DNA of 64,000 nucleotides from assembly GCA_026075535.2 (NCBI GenBank), contig AP026545.1, positions 7,564,001-7,628,000 of the forward strand, written 5' to 3'. Below the pieces are notes generated by a model. The model saw only the letters and a list, made by a program, of their open reading frames with translations, did no database searches and had not been told where the DNA came from. The stretch is from Tricholoma matsutake (lineage: Eukaryota; Basidiomycota; Agaricomycetes; Agaricales; Tricholomataceae). Made by a program: the position numbers and the translations under genes. Shown here one piece after another: positions 23,328-33,235 of the stretch (the first letter of the stretch is position 1; each line of letters begins with the position of its first letter).

Positions 23328-23979
23328 TAGTGATGCCACGGCTTGGCTTGGCTTGCCTGTGGCATGGCTCAGGCACTTGAGCCAATCAAAATGGCACTGA
23401 GTCATACTGAGTGGCTCTGAGCCGGCTAAGCCAATTGAGATTGCCCAAAGTTGTGGGCTTGCAATCTGAGTTGTATTTATGCTTCAGTTATGTATTTGTG
23501 TAGACTATTATTACAAAAGAATCAAGTCATACTATTGAGTTTTGCACAGATCGGTATCTTTGATGAGATTATTTGGCTATGTTTATCTCCTCATACCTAT
23601 TACAAAACATGCTCGAGAGATGGCTCTGAGGAGTAGGGTATAACAACATGTATTCAAAATGGCAGTAGGGACTCCTACAGAGTGTTTTATAGTGTTTTAA
23701 GAACATTTAAAGCCCTCCAGTTGCTCTGAATTTGAGGCAGCTTAGGGCATGGCTTGAGCATAGTGTTTTAAGGTTTGGTTTGGTCCAGTTTTTTAACCTC
23801 TAAGAGGGTTAACCATAACCATGACTGGTCTAGACCAGCACCCCAAGTCAGTTGGACTGTAACCAAACCAATTGAGACCAGTCCCATCTGTTGGTTACGG
23901 TCCAAAAAACTGGTTTTGACTGGTTTTTCCCCTGTTTTTTCACACTAACTAAATTTAATTATGTATACAAAATAAAATA

Positions 23980-24106
23980 AACACCCTGCAAGCAGTTGCT
24001 CACAGCAGTGCAGTGTAGCTACTTAGACAATGAAAAAAAGAGAACAAAAAAGAAAAAGAAAAAAGAATGGCCCCACCATCTCACATTTGTAGTGAGGGTG
24101 GGGTCT
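23980..24106 (-). repeat. Hairpin cassette, copy 2 (GCATTTG-loop type)
   Basis: On the minus strand: hairpin GACCCCACC...GGTGGGGCC with a CTACAAATGTGAGA-like loop (24068-24105), then a pyrimidine tract, then the second hairpin GAGCAACTGCTTGCAGGG (23983-24003). The order matches the other copies. Confidence 0.5.
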
Positions 24107-25810
24107 TGCTGTTGGACTATAAGTACTTCAAACTACATAGTCATGACAGTGTGACTTCGGAACTTACCGATTAGTTACAATGTTTGTTTACTTGTTTGTA
24201 GCTCTTTACATGCTTGTTCAAGTCCAATACAAGCATGGAAATCTATTGACTGAGCTCTGTGTGGTCCCACTGCAAGTTATTTCAATACAAGCATGTCATG
24301 GGTGGCTCCCATTCACCACAGCTGCACTGAGGATCTATTCCAGTGCTGGGACTGCACTTCTAGACTGGAGACTTGGTCACTAAGGCAATCCAAAAGCCCT
24401 GCTGGCACTTGCAGGCAGTGCTCTAAGGCCCCAAAATCTCTGGCAACATATCTAGCTTCATTATTAATCATCCTCTGTTCTATTTACTCTATAAAGCCTC
24501 ACTCTAGGCAACTTACAACGAGCCACCTCATAACTACCACCTCACACCACACCAAAACCCTACCAGACAAAAAACATGCCAAATGTACTGTGTCACACAC
24601 ACAGCCTGAGCCACTGACAAAGCGGATGAATTGGTAGAGACTGCATGGCTGTGTCTCCCAAATCTACTAGGAACTCGATGCCACCGACAAAACTTACCAA
24701 AACCCACAAAAACCCCAAACAGATGAAAAGCCCCAGAGGGGCACATCGAATGCTAGCCCAAGGGATAAGAGCCAAAAGGAGTAAAGGAGAGGGAGTTAGG
24801 AAGTTGATGAAAGGATCAACAAACCCACCTGTGAAACTGCAAAAATTGCCACGTCACCAACATCCACCGGAACTCCTGATGAAATGAGCCCAATGGGGCC
24901 AGCTAGGGTAGAATAGGGACATGGCAGGTACATAAAGCAGCAATGTGAGGGGGAGATGGAATGAATCTAGCAAATGCAATGACAAATTTTCAAGCCCATG
25001 CACCCACTCCCTAACACAACGAATCATGATGCGCTAAATGCAAATATTTTATATAATGGGTTCAATCCGCATGTCAACACTAGGAACAAGGGGAAAAGTC
25101 TAATTGGGAGATACTTAAGTGTGTGACATCCAGCTCGAGGGGGAGAGTAAGGGGTAGTAACCCTGGCTATTGTTGAGAGAGGAGGTGAATGGAAAGAAGT
25201 AGAAGGAAAGAAGGAAAAGAAGTGAAGGCTAGGAAGGAGAAGGAAGGAAGGGCAAAGAGTAGGTGAAGGCCAGGTGGATGAGACACGAGACGACTGCCAA
25301 CTATGCCGACATGTACCCATTGGTATGACTGACTGCACCGCCAAAACATTGGGAGGAAGGCACAAACTCAGGATGTCCATCACAACTATAAACTGAGCCT
25401 GGGGACTGAAGCGCCAAGTGGGAATGATCGAGGAAGTCCAGCATGACTACATAAACTGCAACTTGACATCAAAACACTGGAATGCATGCACAGAACCAAT
25501 CATATGAGAATCAGCAGTACAGCAAACCAACAAATCTTTTTTGGGAAATATTCTGACGTTCACAGTGCATCATGTGCATCATCATTCATTCCTCATTCAA
25601 CACTCCTTACATTGCTCTGATCAAGGGGGAGCCAAGCCATTCATTGAGGGGGAGTAAGTATACTCCATTTATTACATTCTTTTATCCTTCACAACTTCTT
25701 CATTTGAGGGGGAGTGTTGGACTAACTACTTCAAACTACATAGTCATGACAGTGTGACTTCAGAACTTACCAATTAGTTACAATGTTTGTTTACTTGTTT
25801 GTAGCTCTTT

Positions 25811-26715
25811 TTCTTTTTGAGTTAAGGATTTCTCCTTTTTTATTAAATGGGCACCCAATTGCAATCCCCTGGAAGTAGGCTACACCTAAAGAACCCTCTC
25901 ATCAACAAGTGCCCAAACCGCTACCATGCCCTCTCAGGCTTGCAGGACTGGCTGCTGTGCTTCCTCCCACTATGGTATTCTATACTTCCTGAGCCCGCAT
26001 GAGCGCCAAGGCTTTCAGCTGTCAGCAAGCTGCATAGTTGGTGTACAAACACAGGATCAATCATGGGAAGGCTTAACTTGTGCCTGTCAGAAAAGAAAAA
26101 ATGATCGTGGTTAAATGAATGACCCTCCGCCTTTACTCTGCAGTTCCACCCCCCATCCCCCTCAACTGATACTCCCCCTGTTCCCCATCTACATATTTCT
26201 CCCACAGTATATATGTCCACAGTCCACCCCTTACCGATGAAGTCCCAAGTCAAGTATGCCAACACTCTCCCAATAGGGTGTGGGCCATGCAGGGACGGTC
26301 CCATGATCGGCCATTGGCAACCTTCCACTATTGGTCTTCCTCCCCAAAGGTTGTAGGTCTCTACCCAATCAACAATGGATTGCACTCTTGACACAAGGCC
26401 AAGGTCTGCACTAAGCAGAGCTGGTGGTGGTACGTCAAGGCTTGAAAATGGTGCCTGAGTCGCATTGAGAGTAAGATAGATAGCAGGGCATTCCTGCCGC
26501 CAGCAAGAGCATGTGGGGTCCACCACATGAATTGTTGCGATGAACACTGATAAGCTAAAATGAAGGGGTAGTTTATAAAGGATGACAGCTCAAGCCATGA
26601 GAGAGGCCTGACAATGATTAGTGTGGAGGTGTTAGGTAGAATAAAGCACAGTCATAGTGGGGGCACCAAATTCCCATGACCAGGTGGTGGTGGTTAAAGA
26701 TCAAGAAGTGGTACA
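25811..26715 (-). mobile_element. Retrocopy-like insertion with 15-bp target duplication
   Basis: Flanked by the exact 15-bp repeat TGTTTGTAGCTCTTT (25796-25810 and 26716-26730). On the minus strand it ends with an AATAAA-like signal and an A-rich tail (AATAAAAAAGGAG...CTCAAAAAGAA). Long variable duplications plus an A-rich end are the signature of LINE-mediated retroposition. It contains a 208-codon open frame (25921-26547). Confidence 0.6.
25921..26547 (-). CDS. Uncharacterised protein in a retrocopy-like insertion
   Basis: Open frame of about 208 residues, unrecognised. It is rich in Trp, Gly and Cys, with the stretches CSCWRQECPAIYL, VDWVETYNLWGG, GPSLHGPHPIGRVLAYL and GGWNCRV. No ATG opens the frame; the first codons are hydrophobic (LHFSLSVFIATIHVV), so the true start or a 5' exon may be missing. 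A TATAAA word lies about 30 bp upstream of the open frame. No intron is evident, consistent with a reverse-transcribed copy. It could be a real small gene of the source element or a dead host-gene copy. Confidence 0.4.
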   Translation of the reverse strand: MFIATIHVVDPTCSCWRQECPAIYLTLNATQAPFSSLDVPPPALLSADLGLVSRVQSIVDWVETYNLWGGRPIVEGCQWPIMGPSLHGPHPIGRVLAYLTWDFIGKGWTVDIYTVGEICRWGTGGVSVEGDGGWNCRVKAEGHSFNHDHFFFSDRHKLSLPMIDPVFVHQLCSLLTAESLGAHAGSGSIEYHSGRKHSSQSCKPERAW

Positions 26716-27234
26716 TGTTTGTAGCTCTTTACATGCTTGTTCAAGTCCAATACAAGCATGGAAATCTATCGACTGAGCTCTGTGTGGTCCCACCACAAGT
26801 TATTTCAATACTTGCTGCCATTCATCATCTGTCATTTGTTGGCCTGGTTCCCTCTGTTCATTGTTCCCTGCCATTTGTCTTTGTTCCCCACTGTTCATCA
26901 CCTGTGCCATTCATCTTAGTTCCCTGCCATTTGTCACCTGTGCTGTTTGTCTTCATTCGCCACCATTTGTCACCCATGCCATTTGTCTTTGTTCCCTGCT
27001 GTTCATCACCCACACCATTTGTCTTCGTTCCCCACCATTTGTTGTTCCCTGCCATCGTTGTTTCCTGCCATTTGTTGTCTGTTGTTCATTTCCCTGCTAT
27101 TCATCATCCATGCCACCCGTCATTATCAGCACCTTCATATCCCCCTACAAGCAGCAGCTCGCAGGTGGGGTGGTGGTGCTGTGTGACATGGCATCTCTGT
27201 GTCGCTGTTATCCAGAAATGGGGCACATTGCGAC

Positions 27235-27395
27235 CCTGTGAGCAGAGGCTCACAGTGGTGGCATAGGGCATGGGTGGGGGTTGTTATTAACAGGCAAGAA
27301 ACTAAAAATAATGAATAGTAGTTAGTTTATTAGTAAAAGAAAGAAATGAACATACCCAGAGGGCCCAAATGACGAGTTAATGTTGTTTGGGCCCC
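27235..27395 (-). repeat. Hairpin cassette, copy 3
   Basis: On the minus strand: hairpin GGGCCCAAACAAC...GTCATTTGGGCCC (27361-27395), then the intron-like segment 27302-27355 (GTATGT donor, ACTAAC, TTTTTAG), then a hairpin GTGAGCCTCTGCTCACAG (27238-27255). A further GAGCTGCTGCTTG-type hairpin lies at 27141-27165. Confidence 0.6.
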
Positions 27396-28061
27396 TGCTT
27401 TGTGTTTGTTAGAAGTTTGTGGTCATGGTGATGCAGGATCTTGCAAATGGTGCCACTTGGTGTAAACAAATGTGTCAACACATGATGCAAAGAATGCATA
27501 CATGTTTGTTTATTGTGAACAAACATGTACAACTACTAAAACATATATAAACCCCACCAATTTGCATGGCATCTCCCCTCATAGTTAGCTTATGATATAT
27601 CATATGTACATTAGTTTATCATTTTATAGGCTATGTAATCTAAGTGTACAAAGACCGGTTACAACTGGTTGAAACTGGTTTTCTGATGGTTTTCAAATGG
27701 TTTCAAAATATGTTAACTGGAAACCAAACTGCGGTTTGGTTACTCACTATTTTCAGAAAATTGGACCAGACCAAAGCATGTACCATGGTTTGGTCCAGTT
27801 CAGTCTTCGATTCAATGGACTGAACCTTCAAACACTACTTGAGTGGCTCTGGGCAGCTCTGAGCTGTGAGCCAATTTATTGGTGCAGCTGGCCTGAAATA
27901 GCAGCTCAGCTCAACGGCTCGCAGCTCCAAGCCATGCCATTGGCAACACTAATCTGTAGTAAATCTGTTTATTTCCTTACCCATCAATATATCCCTTCAA
28001 TATCATTGACTCCCAATCATGTGAGGTAGCAGTACTCTTCGGTAGTGAATGACAGGGGTAT

Positions 28062-28659
28062 TGTAAGGGCAACCTTACAATCAGAGTCCTAAGAACTTGA
28101 TACTTGCAAGGGAAAACCAAAGATTAGATTCAATAACTATTGAACAAGGAAATGACCCATACCTTGCAAGGGAAAATCAAAGAGAAAACCCTAAGGAGTC
28201 CAGTGCAAGGCCAAAGTATATATATGGAAGGCATGCGACATTCTAAAATACTTGGAACCCCTTCCATCCTAGCACTAATTCAGATCCAGGGTTGTGTTCC
28301 CATTTGGGGAGACAGCCATCAATCAGTGATAGTGTCTGCATCAGGCCATACTTGGTAAGTGGTGTCCGCATCAGGCCATGATTGGTAACGGGCATGCAAA
28401 GACATCCTTGATCATTTCTGCAGGTGCAACAATTGTGCAACTGGTTTGCACAAAGGCGCAAACTGCAATAATGGTTTGCACAGGGGTTTTGACTGCAAGA
28501 ATGGGGAGAGTACAATAGGGGCTGATGGATCAATATATTGGAATGTTTGTAGATGGTTGGTGCAAAAGGCACCTCATTGTGTGAATGTTTGCGCATTTGC
28601 GGAAGTGTTCACAATTGTGCGCCAACCATTGTAGGGGCGCATAAGATGTTCCCCTTACA
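28062..28659 (-). repeat. Solo LTR, relative of the chromovirus LTR
   Basis: 598 bp bounded by TGTAAGGGCAACC and TTCCCCTTACA (a perfect TG...CA pair) with the exact 5-bp duplication GGTAT on both sides (28057-28061 and 28660-28664). Orientation follows the end GGTTGCCCTTACA on the minus strand. The interior shares the TTGCAAGGGAAAATC-type repeats with the chromovirus LTR but is otherwise diverged. Produced by LTR-LTR recombination of a full element. Confidence 0.88.
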
Positions 28660-29883
28660 GGTATGCAAAACCCTGGGGGTATTTGTCAAGGGTAGATGAG
28701 GGTAGGGGTGAGGGTACAGAGTTTGTACCCTCAGCCAACCCTTACCCTTGGGAGGGGTCCCAGGGTAGGTAAAATATCTGGATGGGGGCATATAACAGAG
28801 TAAATTTGCATCAACAAAAGACTTCTACACAGCTTGTACTCAAATTCAGCAGAGTATACATTGAATTTTCCATGTATTGATGTTTTGACATCACAGGATT
28901 TCCAAATTCTGCATAGTTACTACCTGAAAATGTGTTGTAGCACTTTTATACAGCCAGGAAAGTGGCCAGATGTTCATGTCTTTGACTCAGATAATAAAAG
29001 TGATTTTAGTCACTCATCTGATGATACCATCTTGGGGGTATTGTGTATGCTCCATACCTCTCCATACCCCTACCCAACCCCTCAAAACCCTGACCCTTGT
29101 GAGGGGTAAGAGGTTTTGGAGGGTAAGGGTAAGGGTAGCCTCAAAATACCCCAGGGTTACCCCTGCCATTCTCTGCTCTTCAGCAGATGCCAAGATCAAA
29201 TCAGGGGGAGGAGGGGTCCTCTGAGGCCTTATCTGAGATTTGTCATCACATGTTTTGATGCTTCATTTACAACTCATATCCAACCAAGATACATCTCTGA
29301 TGTATCAGGTAGTCATTTTGGTGTCATAGATAAAGTTTTCAACATCCAATGTGTTGTTTTGGTCCTTCCATTTCTGACTGCCTGCTATGGCAAAGAAGAA
29401 AAAGGTAAGCACATGTTACTTAATCCAGCCATGTCAACATGGCATTGTACACCCATTGACACTTTACAATCTGGAGTCTTGTCAGGATTTGATGTGTCAA
29501 GTACCCAATACTGTTTGTCATGCCCTATGGATGTCAAGATTGGCCTAGGAGGAGAAGCAAATTGGGAGGTCCACCTCAAAAGTTTGGTCCATATTTGGTC
29601 TGAGCAAGCAACAGCATCTCAAGCAGTAGGACCCCTCACTGGGACAGATTACATGACAGTTTCCATTGATGCATAAACAAACAGTTTCTTTCAACTTGTT
29701 GTCAATGCATCACCTCGCCTAGACCTCCCTGCCTTTGAGGTCTTTACACTCCCCCCCCCAATCCGACTGAAAAATCCTAGGACATTGGCAATGATGCCTC
29801 CCTTCTCCTTCCTATACCACCACCACTGTCATCACCCATAGTGGCTGCTCCCATGCCAATCAATGACAAAGAAAGATAGAAAC

Positions 29884-30085
29884 TGGGCCCAAATGACATC
29901 TATCGTTGTTTAGGCCCTAGATAAGTTTTTTCTTCTTTTTTCTTTGTATTTCTTTTTGCTAACCAACTATATTTTAGGTAATGAATATGTTGTAATAATG
30001 GACCCACCCCAGGACACTCCAGGACACCCCATGCCCAACCCTGGTACTCCATGCCACCACTGCGAGCCCCTGCTCACAGGGTGGA
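29884..30085 (+). repeat. Hairpin cassette, copy 4
   Basis: Hairpin GGGCCCAAATGAC...GTTGTTTAGGCCC (29885-29916), a pyrimidine tract with GCTAACC and ending TTTTAG (29977), then GTAATGAATATG. The second hairpin TGCGAGCCCCTGCTCACAGG lies at 30061-30080. The donor is degenerate (ATAAG). Confidence 0.55.
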
Positions 30086-30366
30086 TAGCAGAGTGACAAC
30101 CAACAGGATGCCCCAGCACCCATCCCCAGCCCTGCAAGCAACTGCTCAGGGGTGGAAACGGGAAGCAGCAAAGCTAAGGATGACAAGGAGACAACAGGGA
30201 GATGAGGGAGAGGGAGGGGAAGGAGGGGAGATGATGGCACCAGCCCCACACCTACGAGCATCTGCTTGTTGGGTGGTTTGCAAATACAGGGACAAAATGG
30301 CAAAGGGAAGACAGGGAGATGAGAAGATGATGACAAAATGATTGGGGATGATGAGGGGGGAAAAAA

Positions 30367-30625
30367 GGCCCCAAGAGATATCGTTGAGGTCTCTTGGGCC
30401 CTTGGTAAGCTTTTTTTTTTCTTTTCTCATGGCATTCTTTCATTACTAACAAATTTTTTTGGTACTAACTACTACTGGATGATGGCAGGGGGACAATGAC
30501 AATGGGACAACAAAGAACACAACAATGACCAGGACCAGGACAAAGGAAAGGACAATAACAACAAATGATGACAACGACCCCAGCACCCGCCCCCACCACT
30601 GCGAGTGACTGCTTGCACAGGTGAA
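30367..30625 (+). repeat. Hairpin cassette, copy 5
   Basis: Hairpin GGCCCCAAGAGA...TCTCTTGGGCC (30367-30400), then GTAAGC, a T-rich stretch and a perfect TACTAAC (30444-30450). The acceptor is degenerate (TTTTTTTGG). A second-type hairpin GAGTGACTGCTTGC lies near 30602-30615. Confidence 0.55.
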
Positions 30626-32171
30626 ACTGGGTGGTAATGGATGACAATGATGGGGAGATAGGGACGAGGATGATTGGGATGACAAGAGGACAACAATGAC
30701 AGGGACGAGGGGATGACAACAGTGACCATGACAATGAATGGGATGGGGATTAGGGTGGCAGGTGTTTACAGTGCTGCACAAGGTGTAGGAATGTCACTGA
30801 GGTTTGGTGCAATGAATGCTCCTTTGGAAGTGGCTCATGTAGTTCGGCATGTAAAGTTTTTGGCTTCATGTAAATCCTTAGTATTCAAATAACATATATT
30901 GTTTTTGTATTACCCTAAATACCTCCCATACACTGGCTTCACAACCTACACACCCTAATACATACCCACCAGGGACTTCAACAAAGTTTGCCATGAAGTC
31001 ATGTGATCTGTCCCAGTGAGGGGTCCTACTGCAGGTGGTAGCAACAGCACAGAAAATATCTGCTTTACAGTTTTTCAGCAAGTTTTTACCCAAGTCTTGG
31101 GACCCTCCAGCATCAACATCTTCTGCAGTGCCTAGCATGACCTCTCCAGAATCATTTGATCACAATGATTTTGGCCAGGCACACATGATCTCTCCTGTCT
31201 CTGTGCCCATCGATCTTGCTGATCACATTGATCATGTGTTTTCCTCATCTGAGATGCACACTACCTCACAGTATCATAGAGCAGACACCCCCATCCCTGG
31301 CCCTTCATGCTTCACAGAGCCTCCTAGTCTTCTAGTTCAACTTTGTTCAGCATCAAAATATCTTCCAGTGTTAGTACCATATGGGACTACCAATAACAAT
31401 CTTGCACAATTTTCAGGTGTGAGGTAGCAGATATTGATGTAGGTGAGTGATAATAATACATCAATAAATCAATGGATTGAATTCTTGGCTACAGAATTAC
31501 TCCAGATGTGTTATCAAAGCTTATTCACCAGGGACCTCTTGGGATGGATGGGATGTGTAGTTGTGTGAATAGTTGTATTGAAAACTTAGGGATTGAGCTT
31601 GTTCTGCTAGAATGTTGTACAACTGGCTGCTTGATGTGATGAAATTAATGTCATGCATGTTGTAATACCTACTAAAATCATCAATTCAGCTAACATTCTA
31701 TCTCATGAGACAGAAACGACTCAACACATTCTACCTCCACCATTAACAATGAAACTCAACCTTCATCTTTGATGACACTCATCCCTACCTTGGACAGGAA
31801 CACTGGTAAAGTGAGGCCACATGTCATTGCTGGTTAAGGACCAAGCATGTATCATTTAATGATGTGCCATGTCCTGGATATCAACTTTTGGCTCCAGCAT
31901 CCCAACCAGCTGTTGAAAGTTATCCATTTGCAATGCATATAGTGTTTGAAGGTCCGGTCCATAGGACCAGAAAAAGACTGAAGAGCAAACCAAACCGACA
32001 CACAGTCTGGTCCATTTTTCGGTTGCAGTTGCTTACTTTCAAGCTCAGTCCAGTTGCCGGTTGCATTGTTTTGAAAATATGTAATAAAGTAACTAATGAA
32101 AGTACTAATTAATACTATTTATGCTCAGTGGGACAAGCCTGGGGGAAAGTACTCGTTTACTGGGTGCTTAT

Positions 32172-32410
32172 TAGGGATCTGCATGGGTAACCCGTGGGTA
32201 TTTTGCACTGTACCTGTACCCATACCCATGGCAGGTTTTACCTGTGAACCTGTGGGTCTGAGGTACAAAACTCACTCAATTCTTGACCATTTTACTTGAT
32301 TTTTAGTGTGTTTTGTAGCTCACGGGTAGGACTATTGTGACCCATACCCATACCCACATGTACTTGTACCCATAACCTGTACAGGTACATGAAACCCATG
32401 CAGATCCCTA
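32172..32410. mobile_element. 239-bp hAT MITE
   Basis: A 17-bp perfect inverted repeat, TAGGGATCTGCATGGGT at each end, and an exact 8-bp duplication GTGCTTAT (32164-32171 and 32411-32418). Subterminal ACCCATACCCATG repeats resemble the CCATGGATATGG repeats of the hAT at 14064. No coding capacity. Confidence 0.93.
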
Positions 32411-32614
32411 GTGCTTATATACCCTGCAGCCATGCACAGACCATGTGCTCATGTGCTCATGAAAAAAGAAAAGTGGCACCATTATGCCAGATGACTCCCA
32501 CAACAACAAACAACTCCCATGACTCCAATCCCATCCCATGCATCCCCCACCACCATCAACGCCTCATTAACGCCTCCCCCAAAAGTGCCACCAGTGAACA
32601 CACACAAACCAGAT

Positions 32615-32800
32615 GGCCCAAATGATGCTAGTCGTCGTTTGGGCTGTCAAGTATGTTTTCTTTTTTAATCTTATTCCTTTAATTAACTATTCATTTTTTA
32701 GTTTCTTGTCTTTTGCTGGTGATGTCACCTAGCCAAGGATGATGGCTGATGCTATAGGACAGCACCACCAACTCACCTACAAGCCACTGCTCATATGGGG
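32615..32800 (+). repeat. Hairpin cassette, copy 6
   Basis: Hairpin GGCCCAAATGATG...CGTCGTTTGGGCT (32615-32644), intron-like 32651-32701 (GTATGT...TTTTTTAG), then a hairpin AAGCCACTGCTCATATGGGG (32781-32800). Confidence 0.6.
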
Positions 32801-33094
32801 TAATGGAGGTGCTGATGACAAATGACAATGCACATGGGGAGGGGCCGATGAACAACAAGGAGCAGAAAATGGAGGACAGGGAGGGGAAAACAAACAACAA
32901 TGAAAACAGGAGGAGGTGGCAGTATGCAACAGGGAGGAGACAATGAACAATGGGGATGGGATGATGAATGACGATGCAGGGATGCCAAACGACAACATGG
33001 GACAACAACATGGGTATGACAATGCAAAAATGACAACGCAGGGATGATGCAAATGGGGGACACAGTGAACAACGAGGCCGATGACGATGAATAC

Positions 33095-33235
33095 CCAGGG
33101 ATGACATATGATGCCCCACCCTTGCTACAAATGCGAGATGGTGGGGTCTTTCTTTTTTTTCTTTTTTTTTTTTTTTTTTTTCTCTCTATTTATTAGCAAC
33201 ATCCCACCACTGCAAGCACCTGCTTGCAGGGTGAT
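33095..33235 (+). repeat. Hairpin cassette, copy 7 (GCATTTG-loop type)
   Basis: Hairpin GCCCCACCCTTG...GATGGTGGGGTC (33114-33151), a long T-rich tract ending TTTATTAG, then the hairpin TGCAAGCACCTGCTTGCAGG (33211-33230), the cleanest example of the second hairpin. Confidence 0.55.

Larger units (their letters stand above)
24110..26812 (+). mobile_element. Degenerate non-autonomous LTR retroelement
   Basis: A TGTTGGACTA-type LTR begins at 24110 and again at 25715, the latter directly preceded by the polypurine tract TTTGAGGGGGAG. The first 150 bp of the two LTRs match closely (CTACATAGTCATGACAGTG, TTACTTGTTTGTAGCTC). The internal 1.1 kb has no intact domain. The 3' LTR is split by the insertion 25811-26715 and truncated near 26812. 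LTR inner ends were not fixed. The TGTTGG start suggests a copia-type element, but that is inference. Confidence 0.6.
23761..27837. mobile_element. hAT-like element of the TAGTGTTTGAAGG family, with nested insertions
   Basis: Ends TAGTGTTTTAAGG and CCTTCAAACACTA (inverted), flanked by CTTGAGCA and CTTGAGTG, a duplication differing by two transitions. Subterminal TTTGGTCCAGTTT/AACTGGACC repeats match the copies at 31940-33459 and 36189-37501. Inside are hairpin cassettes at both sides and an LTR retroelement remnant (24110-26812). No transposase is seen. Confidence 0.75.
23328..27951. mobile_element. hAT-like element, outer shell of a nest
   Basis: The left end reads TAGTGATGCCACGGCTTGG and the right end reversed TAGTGTTGCCAATGGCATGG. 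The 8-bp duplication ATCTGTAG is exact (23320-23327 and 27952-27959). Its own sequence is about 550 bp of GGCTTGGCTC-type words; the rest (23761-27837) is a second element inserted into it. No transposase is seen. Confidence 0.82.
28665..31850. other. Non-coding repeat region between nested elements
   Basis: No recognisable protein. Words such as AACCCTGGGGGTATTT near 28670 and AAATACCCCAGGG near 29150 are inverted copies and may bound a hAT-like element interrupted by the solo LTR. A 36-bp inverted repeat (about 29622-29657 and 31002-31037, containing AGGACCCCTCACTGGGACAG) brackets two hairpin cassettes. Open frames at 29116-29676 and 31035-31427 match nothing I recognise. Confidence 0.4.

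Noticed and set aside
26820..27060. Repeated CATTTGTCTTCGTTCCC-like frame as a Cys-rich secreted protein
   Set aside because: Open frames exist in several registers at once and the text is a degenerate tandem repeat; this is low-complexity sequence beside a hairpin cassette.
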